64,000 bases of DNA from Nitrospira sp. (GCA_029194675.1 JARFXP010000001.1:310001-374000); one strand, 5' to 3'; shown: positions 9,276 through 19,144, counted from the stretch's first letter. Numbers and translations: made by a program. Notes: a model not told the origin generated them from the sequence alone.

Positions 9276-10010
9276 GTGAAATATGTATTGATCCTAGGGT
9301 TAAGCCTTCTCCTGACTGTCTCGGGAGCGCATGTCCTGGACGCCGGAGACAAAGCGCCGGCGGCAAAGGCCAATCAACCAGATGACCTCATCTACACACC
9401 ACCAAAGAAACCGACTCCGCGCGCACGAGTCGGAGGCCCGTTACGGGGAGCGGAGAGCAACGAGCCGGAACTCGTCGCCTTGGTTCCCGACCACGTGGGC
9501 TTGACGGTTAAGCGAACGCCGACGCTCAATTGGTATCTCTCGAAACCGACGACTTATCCCTTGCGATTCACACTCAACGATACTCAAAAAATCGTCCCGC
9601 TGTATGAAGCGTCCCTTCCAGTTCCAACCGAGGCGGGGGTTCAATCCATCGATCTCAAAAGCCTGGGACTTACACTGGATCCTAACGTCCAATACCGCTG
9701 GTTTGTGTCGGCCAGTCCAAATCCCGAGTCCCCCTCCAGGGATATCGTCGCAGGTGGAATGATCGAGCGATGCGACTTCAATGAATGCTTGACGATCACC
9801 TCGGTGAACCTAACCTGTGACCGTGAAAGCGTGCGGACCAACGCCCTCATCGGGTTCTGGTACGATGCGATGGGCTGTGTCTGCTCGTTGATTGAGAAAG
9901 AGCCAAAGGATCCGTCGCTTCGGAGACTGCGGGCGGCTCTCCTGAGGCAGGTCGGACTCAACGGGGTGGCGGACTGGGATCTGAAGGCTATTCAGAGCAA
10001 CGCAAAATAG
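9276..10010 (+). CDS. DUF928 family exported protein
   Basis: A 244-residue protein with a clear signal peptide (MKYVLILGLSLLLTVSG) and the pattern of DUF928: a basic RARVGGPLRG segment followed by ALVPDHVGLTVKRTPTLNWYLS, an Ig-like middle part, and a helical C-terminus. AGAAGGAGA lies just upstream of the GTG/ATG start region at 9276. In cyanobacteria this family co-occurs with haemagglutinin and CHAT proteins, consistent with its position just after that locus. Biochemical function is unknown; a periplasmic accessory of the secretion locus is the best guess. Confidence 0.75.
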   Translation: MKYVLILGLSLLLTVSGAHVLDAGDKAPAAKANQPDDLIYTPPKKPTPRARVGGPLRGAESNEPELVALVPDHVGLTVKRTPTLNWYLSKPTTYPLRFTLNDTQKIVPLYEASLPVPTEAGVQSIDLKSLGLTLDPNVQYRWFVSASPNPESPSRDIVAGGMIERCDFNECLTITSVNLTCDRESVRTNALIGFWYDAMGCVCSLIEKEPKDPSLRRLRAALLRQVGLNGVADWDLKAIQSNAK

Positions 10011-10073
10011 CTCTTTGCGAACGACCCCCTCCCGATCTGCTCCATTCTGGGCAACGATCGATGCCGTCCATTC

Positions 10074-10111
10074 GATTCAGTAGGAGAATCCAATTCGATT
10101 CAGGCTGAATC
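10074..10111. promoter_or_regulatory. Palindromic candidate activator sites upstream of the sensory operon (site B)
   Basis: GATTCAGGCTGAATC (10097-10111) is a perfect palindrome around a central G. TTCGATTCAG occurs twice, at 10071-10080 and 10094-10103. The block lies about 140 bp upstream of the predicted transcription start near 10253. The downstream operon encodes an NtrC-type regulator, so autoregulation through this site is a reasonable inference. Confidence 0.5.
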
Positions 10112-10227
10112 TTTTTTGATCCACCACGCCACTCGGCTCTTTTTTTCTGGACACACTGAGTCTGGCACTGATCATGATCTGCCTGAATAAACTTCTTCGG
10201 CTGGTCGTTGGGACTCGACAATGCCGA

Positions 10228-10243
10228 CGGCACAGGGTTTGCT
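10228..10243 (+). promoter_or_regulatory. Candidate sigma54 promoter of the sensory operon
   Basis: CGGCACAGGGTTTGCT has GG at 10229-10230 and GC at 10241-10242 with the required ten-base gap, GGCAC at -24 and TTTGC at -12. It lies 68 bases before the ATG of the substrate-binding protein gene, downstream of palindromic site B. No comparable sigma70 promoter stands out in this interval. Confidence 0.55.
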
Positions 10244-10309
10244 TGAAATAAAAACGACCGATTGGTCGCAGGGTCCTTGATCACTGCCCCATTACTCCAC
10301 CGCATATTC

Positions 10310-11278
10310 ATGATCGCTCGTACGTTGAGAGATCGGGAAAACAGATGGGTGCGCGCTGCTCATATCCGGCGACTGTCCCTCGCGCTCATCGTTCTTTCGT
10401 ATTTCCTCTCTGTAGAGGCCGAGGCTGCCGGGGCGGAGATCGCTATTCTCAAATCGTCCGACCTGAAGGCGTACAGCGACGCCATCGAAGGCTTCAAGGC
10501 GACGGCGCCGACCGGATCCACCTATATTGAGTACGACCTGCGGGGAGAGCTAGAGCGAGGAAAGCAACTAGCCAGAAAGATTCATACTTCAGAGGCTTCC
10601 CTCGTGGTCGCCGTCGGCCTCAAAGCGGCACTGGCGGTCAAGTTGGAGATCGTCGATACCCCGATTCTCTACATGATGGTTCTCGATCCCTTGAAACATC
10701 ATCTGACTGCTGCCAATATGACGGGCGTCCTGCTGGAAGTTCCAACGGACCGTCAGTTGAAGGTCATGCGCGCGTTGTTGCCCACCCTTCGCCGGATCGG
10801 CATGCTGTACGATCCCGGCAAGACTGCTTCTCGCTTCAAGGAAGCGGAAGCGAAGGCTTCTGTCCACGACGTTCAGTTGCGAGGATTCATTGTCGAGCAT
10901 GAGAAGGATGTCCCTCAGCAACTGCGGATGCTCCTGTCCGAATCGGAAGCCTTATGGCTCATTCCGGATTCGACGGTGCTGACCGATGAATCGACCCGCT
11001 TTATTCTTGAATCGGCGTTGGCCAAACACGTTCCCGTCATCGGCTTTTCATCCGAGTTTACGCGCCTGGGCGCATTGCTCAGCTTGTCCATCAGCTACAA
11101 CGAAGTAGGCCGAGAAACCGGTCTCCTTGCCAAACGTATCTTGGACAGGGAAGAACGGCTGCCCCTCAAACCCGTTGCTGTCCAGCGGGTCAGGATCACG
11201 GTGAATTTCAAGACCGCGCAGTATCTGGGCATCTCGATTCCAAAAGAGCTCAACAGTCTTATCGACGAAACCTATTAA
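10310..11278 (+). CDS. ABC-type substrate-binding protein (ABC_sub_bind family)
   Basis: A 322-residue periplasmic-binding-protein-like fold, with N-terminal basic residues and a hydrophobic segment (LSLALIVLSYFLSVEAEAAG) acting as signal peptide. The body has the family's alternating pattern: VVAVGLKAALAV, PILYMMVLDP, a bend with RIGMLYDPGKTASRFKEAEA, and VPVIGFSSEFTRLGALLSLSISYNEVGRETGLLAKRIL. The longest frame starts at 10262; the ATG at 10310 gives a normal signal peptide. No permease or ATPase gene is adjacent. Instead a histidine kinase gene follows at once, so this protein probably acts as the ligand-sensing partner of that kinase rather than in import. Ligand unknown. Confidence 0.75.
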   Translation: MIARTLRDRENRWVRAAHIRRLSLALIVLSYFLSVEAEAAGAEIAILKSSDLKAYSDAIEGFKATAPTGSTYIEYDLRGELERGKQLARKIHTSEASLVVAVGLKAALAVKLEIVDTPILYMMVLDPLKHHLTAANMTGVLLEVPTDRQLKVMRALLPTLRRIGMLYDPGKTASRFKEAEAKASVHDVQLRGFIVEHEKDVPQQLRMLLSESEALWLIPDSTVLTDESTRFILESALAKHVPVIGFSSEFTRLGALLSLSISYNEVGRETGLLAKRILDREERLPLKPVAVQRVRITVNFKTAQYLGISIPKELNSLIDETY

Positions 11279-13615
11279 GTGAGTCGGTTCATGGATAGCT
11301 CAGGACTCCTGAAAGGACAGCATCCCGGACCAGGGTCTGCGGCTCGATTCTTCGGTCTCCGTTTGAAGTTCATGGTGTTTTTCAGCCTCATTCTCATCAT
11401 GACCTCTTCCTCCTTGAGCTGGTATTTCCTCGAGGCGAGACGCACAGCCATGACGGATAACCTGGAAGAACTCGGCACCATCTTGTTGACCAATACCGTC
11501 CGTAACGAACATTTTCGTATTGCCGGCATCGTTCTCGAAGATCGCATCACGCTCCAGCAATTCCTGCAAAGTCTTATGGCAATCGACCATGTCGTCTACA
11601 TCGTCATCACGGCCGCCGACGGTCGAACCCTCGCCAGACAAACCAAACGCGTGCAGAGACGGTCGAACGGTTCGCCTGGAACTCCGGAGCAGCCGATTTA
11701 TCCGAACGACCGAATCTCAGAAGCACTGCTGCAGGCGCCTCTAACCGTCCCGCTCCCCACCCGCCTCGTTCTTTCGGCCGAGCAGACTTTTGTTCCTCAA
11801 GACGAGTCCTCAGACTGGCTCCTTCCATTTTTGGTGCGAAAAGAAACCCTGTACGACTTTGCGATGCCGGTCCTCAGGGAATCCTCATTTTCGATGCCGC
11901 TGCCCCATCTTTCTATCGAATTGGAAGATAAAATCGGCCACCCTCTCCAATCCAAGACTTCACCGGTGGTCGGCCTCGTGCGAATCGGGATTACCGATGC
12001 ACAGGCCAAACAAGCCCTGCTGATCATCGTCCGCAATGTGTCGATCCTCACGGCGCTTATTATCGTGGCCGGCATTCTCGGCGCTCACCTATTGACGTCG
12101 CGTATCACGACGCCGCTGCGAAGACTGGCCGGAGCGGCTCGGCAACTCGCCGAAGGAAACGATCCGACGGCTCCGCTCGTATCTTCCACGAACGATGAAG
12201 TCGGTCAGTTGACGTACGTGTTCAACGTCATGACTCAGTCTTTGCATGATCGCAATCAGGCGATTACCAGGAATCTTGAAACGATCAGACGTCAGGTCAC
12301 GCAATTGACCACGGTGCATCAGGCGAGCACCGCGATTACCAGCGCCAACATGCTCGACATGGACCAGTTGCTTGACACGTTGCTTCAGTTGCTTGTAGAG
12401 AATCTTGGTTTTTCCCGAATGGGAGTATTCCTTAGCCACCCTGAACGAAACTGCTACTCCATCGCTCGCATCAGAGGATTTCCTGCGGATATCGCGAAGG
12501 TGGCTCACGAGCTTGACCTACCGATTATTAACGACGGCATCGCGGCCGACCTGCTTGTTCACGGCAAACCATTACTTATCCACGATCTCGAAACCGTTGC
12601 TCATCGCATACGCCAACCAGTGCTCAACTTGATGCGTCGTTCCGGCATACGGTCGTTCGTTGCCGTGCCGCTCCAGAGCCATGGGAAGATTCTCGGATAC
12701 CTTGGCGGTGACCGAAGGTCACACCAATGCAGCGAAGAGGATCTCCATATCCTCATGACCATCGCTGGACATGTCGCGGCCGCCATCGATAATGCCAAGG
12801 CCTACTCCGATCTGACCGAGCTGACGCAGCATCTCGAAGAACGCATTGAGCAACGTACGGAAGAGCTCTCTCGCGCCAACGCACAACTCCAGGACCATGA
12901 CCGACGCCGATCGACGTTTCTCTCCGTCGTCTCACACGAACTGCGAACCCCTATGACGGCGATTCGGAGCTTTGCAGAAAACATGCTCGATGGCGTCACC
13001 GGTCCGCTGACCGAACTGCAGCGCACCTACCTCACGCGCATCCAACACAACGTCGCGCGTCTTGGAAGGATCATCGCGCAACTGCTGGATTGGTCACGCC
13101 TCGACACCAACAAAGTCGAGCTTCGCGTGGAAGAAGTCTGCATCCATCAAATCGCAACCATCACCGCAGACAGTCTTCAGACAGTCGCTTCGGAAAAGAA
13201 CGTATCCCTCATGGTCGCGCCCATCGAGTCGCTTCCGGCCATCCATGGCGACCGCGACAAGTTAGAGCAGATTTTGGTGAATCTCCTTGGGAATGCAATC
13301 AAGTTTACCGCGCCCGGCGGTCGAATAACGGTGGAGTTTTGCAAATCTCCACCAGAACTCGTGCAGACGTGCGTCGCCGATACCGGCTGCGGGATCGATT
13401 CAGCCCATCTCCCGAATATTTTTAATGAGTTTTCCAGAGTGCCGTCGGCAATGCCTGCAGCACAAGGCGCTCAACTTGGCCTGTGCATCACCAAGACCCT
13501 TGTCACCATGCACCATGGTTCGATTTGGGTGGAGAGCCAACCCGGAATCGGGTCTCGTTTTTATTTTACATTGCCTATCGCTGGGTCACAGCTTGATTCA
13601 GGTCGAACGACATGA
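11279..13615 (+). CDS. Membrane sensor histidine kinase with HAMP and GAF domains
   Basis: A 778-residue hybrid-free sensor kinase. There is a first membrane segment at about residues 27-47 (FMVFFSLILIMTSSSLSWYFL), a periplasmic sensor region, a second membrane segment near 250-272, a HAMP linker, a GAF domain (about 345-500), a coiled coil, then HisKA with the phospho-acceptor in VVSHELRTP, and HATPase_c (NLLGNAIKF, VADTGCGID). The gene starts directly after the stop of the binding-protein gene (GTG at 11279; ATG at 11291 is an alternative). The cognate regulator gene follows 65 bases downstream. Its signal is probably delivered by the binding protein. Confidence 0.88.
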   Translation: MSRFMDSSGLLKGQHPGPGSAARFFGLRLKFMVFFSLILIMTSSSLSWYFLEARRTAMTDNLEELGTILLTNTVRNEHFRIAGIVLEDRITLQQFLQSLMAIDHVVYIVITAADGRTLARQTKRVQRRSNGSPGTPEQPIYPNDRISEALLQAPLTVPLPTRLVLSAEQTFVPQDESSDWLLPFLVRKETLYDFAMPVLRESSFSMPLPHLSIELEDKIGHPLQSKTSPVVGLVRIGITDAQAKQALLIIVRNVSILTALIIVAGILGAHLLTSRITTPLRRLAGAARQLAEGNDPTAPLVSSTNDEVGQLTYVFNVMTQSLHDRNQAITRNLETIRRQVTQLTTVHQASTAITSANMLDMDQLLDTLLQLLVENLGFSRMGVFLSHPERNCYSIARIRGFPADIAKVAHELDLPIINDGIAADLLVHGKPLLIHDLETVAHRIRQPVLNLMRRSGIRSFVAVPLQSHGKILGYLGGDRRSHQCSEEDLHILMTIAGHVAAAIDNAKAYSDLTELTQHLEERIEQRTEELSRANAQLQDHDRRRSTFLSVVSHELRTPMTAIRSFAENMLDGVTGPLTELQRTYLTRIQHNVARLGRIIAQLLDWSRLDTNKVELRVEEVCIHQIATITADSLQTVASEKNVSLMVAPIESLPAIHGDRDKLEQILVNLLGNAIKFTAPGGRITVEFCKSPPELVQTCVADTGCGIDSAHLPNIFNEFSRVPSAMPAAQGAQLGLCITKTLVTMHHGSIWVESQPGIGSRFYFTLPIAGSQLDSGRTT

Positions 13616-13680
13616 CGAATCTGAAGCTTCCCGATGTTACGGGGTGAAGTGCCGCCTATCTAGAAAGGAGAACTCTCCTA

Positions 13681-15128
13681 TGCGCGCGAAAATTCTGATC
13701 GTTGACGACGACCGCGATATCCTCCTGAGTTTGGAAAATCGTATCACCTGGATGGGGCATGAGCCGCTCACTGCCGCGAACGGGAAGGATGCTCTGCGCT
13801 TGATTCAGGAAGAGGCGCCTGATCTTGTCTTGTTGGATCTCGAACTCCCGTTGCTGTCAGGACTTGATGTCTTAAAACAAATCAGCGAGACGTCAGTTCG
13901 CCACGATCAGGAAGATGAAGATACGCTCCGGGCTTCAGCAACCTATACGACCCCACTGATCGTGATGCTCACGGCCTATGGGACGATCGAACGTGCGGTG
14001 CAGGCCATGCAACTTGGCGCCTTCGACTTTGTGCCGAAGCCGTTCACTGCGGACCATTTGACCGTCGTGATCAAGAAGGCTTTGGACACCGTCACCCTTC
14101 ACCGCCAGGTCGAGACGCTCCGCAAAGAGGTCGACGCCCAATTCGAACCCGTCGTGACCATCAGCAAGCAGATGGGCGAACAGTTGACTGTGGCCAAACA
14201 GGCAGCGGCTTCCTCCGTGACTGTGTTATTACTCGGCGAAACGGGAACGGGGAAAGAAGTGGTCGCCCGCGCCATTCATCGTTGGAGCCCTCGCTCTACT
14301 AAACCATTTATTGCCGTCAATTGTGCCGCCTTCCCTGAGAATCTGCTGGAAAACGAGCTCTTTGGACACGAAAAGGGCGCGTTCACCGGAGCCACGAAGC
14401 GGGAGCCGGGCAAGATCGAGATCGCCGAGGGAGGCACGCTGTTTCTTGACGAGATCGGTGACATGCCGCTCACCATGCAAAGCCATCTCTTGCGTATACT
14501 TCAAGATCGGACATTCTACCGCGTCGGCGGAACTCAAGAGGTACGAACCGACGTACGCTTTATCGCAGCCACGAACAAAGATCTGAAACAGGCGATTCAT
14601 CGAGGAACATTCCGCGAAGACCTGTACTTTCGACTCGCCGTGATTGCCATCCCTCTGCCCCCGTTGCGTGAACGGATGGAGGATCTTTCCACCCTTGTGG
14701 AACATTTCCTCAATCGGCCCAGCATCGTGGGCCTCTGTAAACGCGTGACCCTCAGCGAGGAGGCATTCCACGCGCTGCAACAGTACCCCTGGCCGGGCAA
14801 CGTGCGTGAATTGGAAAACGTCCTCACTCGTGCATTGATCTTATGCCCCGGCGATACGATCGGACCGGAACACCTCTCACTGACTGCGTTAGCTGCTTCG
14901 ATGCCCGACGCTTCCATGGTGAATCAGGAGACCGACACCGGCATACTGTTTTTCTCGTATCATAAGAGCATGGACGTATATAGCCAGAAGCTGATTGAGA
15001 ACGCGTTGCGTCGAAATGGATGGAATCAGACGAAGGCAGCGGCTGAACTCGGCCTGCAACGGACCTACTTGACCAAATTGCTCCGACAGAAGCAGATTTC
15101 AGGCAAACCGCCTACTTCGTCAGACTGA
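13681..15128 (+). CDS. NtrC-family sigma54-dependent response regulator
   Basis: A 482-residue activator with three domains. The receiver domain has the acidic pocket VDDD and phospho-acceptor Asp53 in LLDLELP. The AAA+ domain has GETGTGKE, the sigma54-contacting GAFTGA loop and FLDEIGDMP. The C-terminus is a Fis-type helix-turn-helix ([16 protein letters not shown]). The open frame extends upstream to 13425 inside the kinase gene, but AAAGGAGA before the ATG at 13681 fixes the start. It activates sigma54 promoters upon phosphorylation, presumably by the neighbouring kinase. Five palindrome plus -24/-12 promoter pairs in this window are candidate targets, including one before its own operon. 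Confidence 0.92.
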
Positions 15129-15296
15129 AGGAGTGTGCGGCACTCTGAAGAGGTTCCGACCTCGTAGGTAGATCTCTTAGAACAGTTGCAACCATCTCCG
15201 AGTGTCCATTGGAGTTCATGACTCATCGCCCTCCGCCCGGTTAGAGTTTAGGAAGTTAACCGGATAAGTATATCCCACATTATCCGCATCCAATTC

Positions 15297-15346
15297 GATC
15301 CACTCTGGGATCCATTTTGATCCAGCCTGGAATCCATTCAGATACA
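15297..15346. promoter_or_regulatory. Tandem palindromic candidate activator sites (site C)
   Basis: Three related elements in 50 bp: GATCCACTCTGGGATCC (15297-15313), GATCCAGCCTGGAATC (15319-15334) and a half-site CAGATACAG just after. They begin about 170 bases downstream of the regulator gene's stop and lie 75-125 bp upstream of the sigma54 promoter candidate at 15420. This is the usual distance for enhancer-like sites of NtrC-type activators. Confidence 0.5.
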
Positions 15347-15419
15347 GGCGCAGACCGCCCAACTACACGCCCATCTGTGTAGACCCTGGAAATATCGCCA
15401 TTTAGATTTCGATCGTGTG

Positions 15420-15435
15420 TGGCCCAAGAAATGCT
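15420..15435 (+). promoter_or_regulatory. Candidate sigma54 promoter of the tiny-ORF operon
   Basis: TGGCCCAAGAAATGCT has GG at 15421-15422 and GC at 15433-15434, ten bases apart. The predicted start near 15446 lies about 135 bases before the first tiny ORF. Palindromic sites C lie upstream. Confidence 0.45.
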
Positions 15436-15580
15436 TAGGGCTTGTCATGGGAACGCAGGAGGATCCTCGATGCAGAAGTGTTCTACCAGGAACTCGGATT
15501 CCATCGGCGGATTTCGAGCAGACAACTCACGCTCCACGTGAACGAACCACGATGGAGATACAGAAAGGAAGGGTGCAGAT

Positions 15581-15673
15581 ATGATGAGTGATGAGATGGC
15601 CATGTTGACAATCTCGGGCGGGATAATTTTCGCCGTGATGATGTTGTTGACGATGCTCATGCGCGAGAGGTGA
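15581..15673 (+). CDS. Tiny single-pass membrane protein (30 aa)
   Basis: Thirty codons from ATG at 15581, preceded by AAAGGAAGG at a suitable distance. After a short acidic N-terminus comes one hydrophobic helix (LTISGGIIFAVMMLLTML) and a basic end RER, the topology of a small inner-membrane peptide. It is the first of three closely spaced tiny ORFs behind a sigma54 promoter candidate. It could be a regulatory membrane peptide or the small subunit of a complex encoded elsewhere. Function unknown. Confidence 0.5.
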   Translation: MMSDEMAMLTISGGIIFAVMMLLTMLMRER

Positions 15674-15751
15674 TGCGTAAATAAACCGGACGGTACCGTA
15701 TGGTGCGATCTTGAGGCCGATCTGAATCGTGCATGGTTCATAAGGAGAGAA

Positions 15752-15850
15752 GTGAAACATAACCCTCTACCGTCTGCTCAACCGTCAGACAGGTATGTCT
15801 CAATCTTGTACGGCGCAGCATTGCGACGAACTCCACAGGAATGGGGGTGA
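15752..15850 (+). CDS. Tiny soluble ORF (32 aa) between two membrane peptides
   Basis: Starts with GTG at 15752, four bases after ATAAGGAGAGA, and stops seven bases before the next ORF. The peptide is polar and Pro/Arg-containing, without a hydrophobic helix. The ribosome binding site and tight spacing support translation; there is no homology evidence. It may be a leader that couples translation to the following membrane peptide. Confidence 0.35.
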   Translation: MKHNPLPSAQPSDRYVSILYGAALRRTPQEWG

Positions 15851-15856
15851 GAGGTG

Positions 15857-15943
15857 ATGATACTAATGTTGTTGATCAATGGGGTGCTGGTAATCGGTGC
15901 GGTAGTTGTCATGTATGGGGCGATTGCCCGTAACCGCGAGTAA
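15857..15943 (+). CDS. Tiny single-pass membrane protein (28 aa)
   Basis: Twenty-eight codons from ATG at 15857, preceded by GGGGGTGAGAGG. Nearly the whole peptide is one hydrophobic helix (MLLINGVLVIGAVVVMYGAI), ending in ARNRE. Its layout is similar to the 30-aa peptide at 15581, so the two may be functional counterparts. Function unknown. Confidence 0.5.
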   Translation: MILMLLINGVLVIGAVVVMYGAIARNRE

Positions 15944-16113
15944 TCCTGGTGAGACGTGCGGCTTTGGGTTTCACTTGTGGGGTTTTTCCGTGCGCAACAG
16001 GAACGAAACAACGATGAAGAACGCGCGGTACGAGCAAGCTCAGAAATTAAGATCACTGGTGGGTTTTATCCCGTCGCCTCAATTTTTAGGCTCCGGGTCG
16101 AGCAAGCCCTGTA

Positions 16114-16190
<77 letters not shown>

Positions 16191-16242
16191 ACGGTGTGCC
16201 GGTCGCTCCATTGCTACTTCCGGGACGCCGGGAAAGGAGTGG

Positions 16243-17733
16243 TTATTTTTTTATCGTCGCATTCCTAGATCGAAGGAACCCGCTTAGAATGTCGGCGAAC
16301 GCCGCATGCCCTTGCTCATTCCAATGATCATCATCGCGAAAATGAAGAAGTTCCCTCGTGGCATACGGCCGCAGTGACTCTTGCAAATTGACGATCTCAA
16401 AACCATGCTGGCCGGCCAGCCGTGTGATCAGTATATTGAAATAGGACTTATCTGACAAGCGTGGGAACTCTTCAAACTCTGCTCCGTATAGTCGAGCATC
16501 GCTTGGTGCGATGATGACCACAACTTGGAAGCCTGCCCTCTGCGCTAGGGATGCCATACCTTCAAATGTTTTCTGAAGTGGAAGCCGATTAGGATGCGAC
16601 TCAACATATTGCTCAGACTGCTGGGCACTCCGGAGTTGTTTCGATGAAAACAGTTTTGGTCCGAATCGGGGAGACACATAGAGCGGGTCTGCCAATGTTA
16701 TCCCATCGATAACATAATGATTTTTTGTTCGCTCCTCGCTACCGAACGCTGACAGTTCAGCACGTCCATCCCTGAACTTAGCGAAAACCGACTCTTCCCG
16801 GATCTTAAAGGGAAGCGCCCAGAGGGGTTCAACGATCGTGCCTTTGAACAGACTCCCGGAAGTCGATACGGGATTCTGAACCGGATACAGCTCATCATAG
16901 GAATCTTCTAAGTCGTTACCCTCGAAAATCATCCATAGCAGTAGCCCTCCCCTGAGATCAAGTTTTCGAGAGTCGATCACATGCTCGAGCAGCAACAATT
17001 CCTGCTTCGGGGAAGAATCATGTATTCCCATGTTGTAGACCGGTTCGCCTATTGTTCGTTCTAGCAACTCCACCCATGTACGGTCTTGGTCAACCCCCCA
17101 GCCAAAAGTAAACGAGTCTCCAAGCGCTATGATCTTGTGTCCTTCGAGCCTGGCCGTCTCGCGAAATCCATCGTCGTTAATCGATATTGTCAGGTTCTTC
17201 TTACACAAAACCGAAGAAGATAATAACGGAGAATCCAGCATCGCCGGGCTATACATATCTCCATAATGGGAGCCGCTGAGACTGCGCCCGGGTTTATGCA
17301 GACGGAAATTCTTCTCCGTCGGAAAGTATAATTCTGGGTACAGTTCCCCAACCCACGTGTTTGGATCGAAACGCCGATCATCAGCTGCCAAGCGAGGTTG
17401 AGACGAGTTCAGGAAAACACTATACCCGACGTCAAGTGCTACCAGCCCGAGCACAACGGTGGAGACCCCGAGAGCAGTGTCTCTGATCGCCGTGGCAGCG
17501 AACACTCTTCTTTTTTTGGCCCAGACGAAAAACATGCCCAAGAAGACAAATCCAACCAATGCTGCAACCAGGACATGTGTTGTTGAAACCTTAAAGCCGG
17601 CAATCGTTTCACTAAGAATCCCCACACAGAGAACATAGCCCCATAAGAGACCCCCGCTAGTGGTAGCCCAAAGGATAGGTATGACTGAGGAGGACGGCCC
17701 TCCGCTCTGATAGTTGATGTTGGAAAGTGACAC
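16243..17733 (-). CDS. Membrane-anchored SGNH hydrolase-like protein
   Basis: A 496-residue protein with about three hydrophobic segments in the first 110 residues, then an extracytoplasmic SGNH-hydrolase fold. Block I is IALGDSFTFGWGV (Ser nucleophile), a GND motif occurs in FEGNDLED, and the catalytic Asp/His are likely in FRDDDHWNEQGH. The domain resembles AlgX/AlgJ-type or O-antigen acetyl-transfer SGNH proteins. It probably modifies an exported polysaccharide, but the substrate cannot be told. It lies alone, with rdgB starting 36 bp further upstream on the same strand. Confidence 0.75.
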   Translation of the reverse strand: MSLSNINYQSGGPSSSVIPILWATTSGGLLWGYVLCVGILSETIAGFKVSTTHVLVAALVGFVFLGMFFVWAKKRRVFAATAIRDTALGVSTVVLGLVALDVGYSVFLNSSQPRLAADDRRFDPNTWVGELYPELYFPTEKNFRLHKPGRSLSGSHYGDMYSPAMLDSPLLSSSVLCKKNLTISINDDGFRETARLEGHKIIALGDSFTFGWGVDQDRTWVELLERTIGEPVYNMGIHDSSPKQELLLLEHVIDSRKLDLRGGLLLWMIFEGNDLEDSYDELYPVQNPVSTSGSLFKGTIVEPLWALPFKIREESVFAKFRDGRAELSAFGSEERTKNHYVIDGITLADPLYVSPRFGPKLFSSKQLRSAQQSEQYVESHPNRLPLQKTFEGMASLAQRAGFQVVVIIAPSDARLYGAEFEEFPRLSDKSYFNILITRLAGQHGFEIVNLQESLRPYATRELLHFRDDDHWNEQGHAAFADILSGFLRSRNATIKK

Positions 17734-17769
17734 AGTCTTGAGCTCTCAACTCCTATTGCGAGCGCTGAT

Positions 17770-18408
17770 CTATCCTGGACTGCCTGCGCATACATCAATT
17801 TCGTGTTGCAGAACCACCCGCAGCGCTGCAAATGCCTTGGCTCGATGACTGATACGGTTTTTTTCATCAGCCGTCAACTCAGCCAACGTACGACCGAGCT
17901 CCGGGACGAAGAACAGGGGGTCGTAACCGAATCCGCGTGAGCCGACACATCCTTCGGCAATGACGCCGAGGAGAATGCCCGTGGCCACTCGAGAGTGTCC
18001 ACCAGGCATCGCCAAGGCAGCGACCGTTACGAATCTGGCGGTCCGCCTGGCCGGTGGCACACCATCCAGCTCTTTGAGTAGCTTCCTGCAATTGTCCTCG
18101 TAAGTCGCGCCGTTCCCTGCATATCGAGCCGCAAACACGCCTGGCCTTCCACCCAAGGCATCAACTTCGAGTCCCGTATCATCCGCGACCGACGGAAGGC
18201 CTGTCACAGAGGCCATTTCCCTGGCCTTCTTGAGTGCGTTGGCTTCACAGGTTGTACCGTCTTCTTCCACTTCCGGTGCGGTAGGGAAGTCCACCAGGGT
18301 ACGGATGCTGATTCCAAGATCCCCGAGAAGAGCCGCAAGTTCCCTGACTTTGTCCGGATTTCTGGTCGCGAGGAGGATTTCTTCTATCGGTCCCTCAATC
18401 GAGTGCAC
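17770..18408 (-). CDS. rdgB: Non-canonical purine NTP pyrophosphatase (RdgB/HAM1)
   Basis: A 212-residue enzyme that hydrolyses XTP, dITP and ITP to monophosphates, cleaning the nucleotide pool. The family motifs are all present: [13 protein letters not shown] at the N-terminus, [36 protein letters not shown], and [13 protein letters not shown] near the end. Length is normal. The gene overlaps rph by 14 bases on the same strand, so the two are translated together, a common pairing in bacteria. Confidence 0.95.
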   Translation of the reverse strand: MHSIEGPIEEILLATRNPDKVRELAALLGDLGISIRTLVDFPTAPEVEEDGTTCEANALKKAREMASVTGLPSVADDTGLEVDALGGRPGVFAARYAGNGATYEDNCRKLLKELDGVPPARRTARFVTVAALAMPGGHSRVATGILLGVIAEGCVGSRGFGYDPLFFVPELGRTLAELTADEKNRISHRAKAFAALRVVLQHEIDVCAGSPG

Positions 18409-19144
18409 CGATCAGCTCTTTCTGAATGGCGGTCAACCGTTGGATAGCCTGCCACCCCAGATTCAGAAACTCGTCCATATCTTGCTTCGCGAACGGCGTG
18501 CGTTCGGCTGTACCCTGTACCTCGACATACCGGCCGCTGCCGGTCATCACCACATTCATGTCGACTTCGGCCATCGAATCCTCGGTATAGGCAAGATCCA
18601 CCATCACCTCTCCCCCGACCTTTCCGACGCTGATGGCCGCCAGGTAGTCGGTCAAAGGCATCTTCTTCAACAGATCCCGTTTTTTCAGCACGGCACAAGC
18701 ATCAGCCAACGCGATAAAGGCGCCGGTGATGGACGCGGTTCTGGTGCCCCCGTCCGCTTGGATCACATCACAGTCGATCCAAATGGACCGCTCTCCCAGC
18801 TGCGACATGTCGGTCACGGAGCGCAGAGCACGTCCGACGAGCCGTTGAATCTCCAGGGTCCGGCCGCCTTGCTTCCCCTTGACCGCCTCTCGTGGGGATC
18901 GCTCATGGGTTGCCCGCGGCAACATCGCATATTCCGCCGTGACCCATCCCGTCCCCTTGCCCTTGAGAAAGGGAGGCACCTTTTCCTCAACGGACGCAGT
19001 ACAAATGACCTTCGTGTCTCCCATTTCAATCAAAACCGCCCCTTCGGCATGTTTGATATAGTTGCGTGTCACTTTCACGTGGCGGACCTGATCTCTGCGA
19101 CGCCCATCAAAACGGACTAAGCCGGAAATTCCGCTCATTCTCAT
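18395..19144 (-). CDS. rph: Ribonuclease PH
   Basis: A 249-residue phosphorolytic 3' exoribonuclease that trims tRNA 3' ends. Hallmarks: GSA-like beginning with [59 protein letters not shown] (arginines for phosphate binding), [20 protein letters not shown], and LDLAYTEDS near the C-terminus. AGGAAGGG precedes the start; ATG at 19138 is an equally good alternative. It heads an rph-rdgB pair with overlapping genes. Confidence 0.95.
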   Translation of the reverse strand: MRMSGISGLVRFDGRRRDQVRHVKVTRNYIKHAEGAVLIEMGDTKVICTASVEEKVPPFLKGKGTGWVTAEYAMLPRATHERSPREAVKGKQGGRTLEIQRLVGRALRSVTDMSQLGERSIWIDCDVIQADGGTRTASITGAFIALADACAVLKKRDLLKKMPLTDYLAAISVGKVGGEVMVDLAYTEDSMAEVDMNVVMTGSGRYVEVQGTAERTPFAKQDMDEFLNLGWQAIQRLTAIQKELIGALD

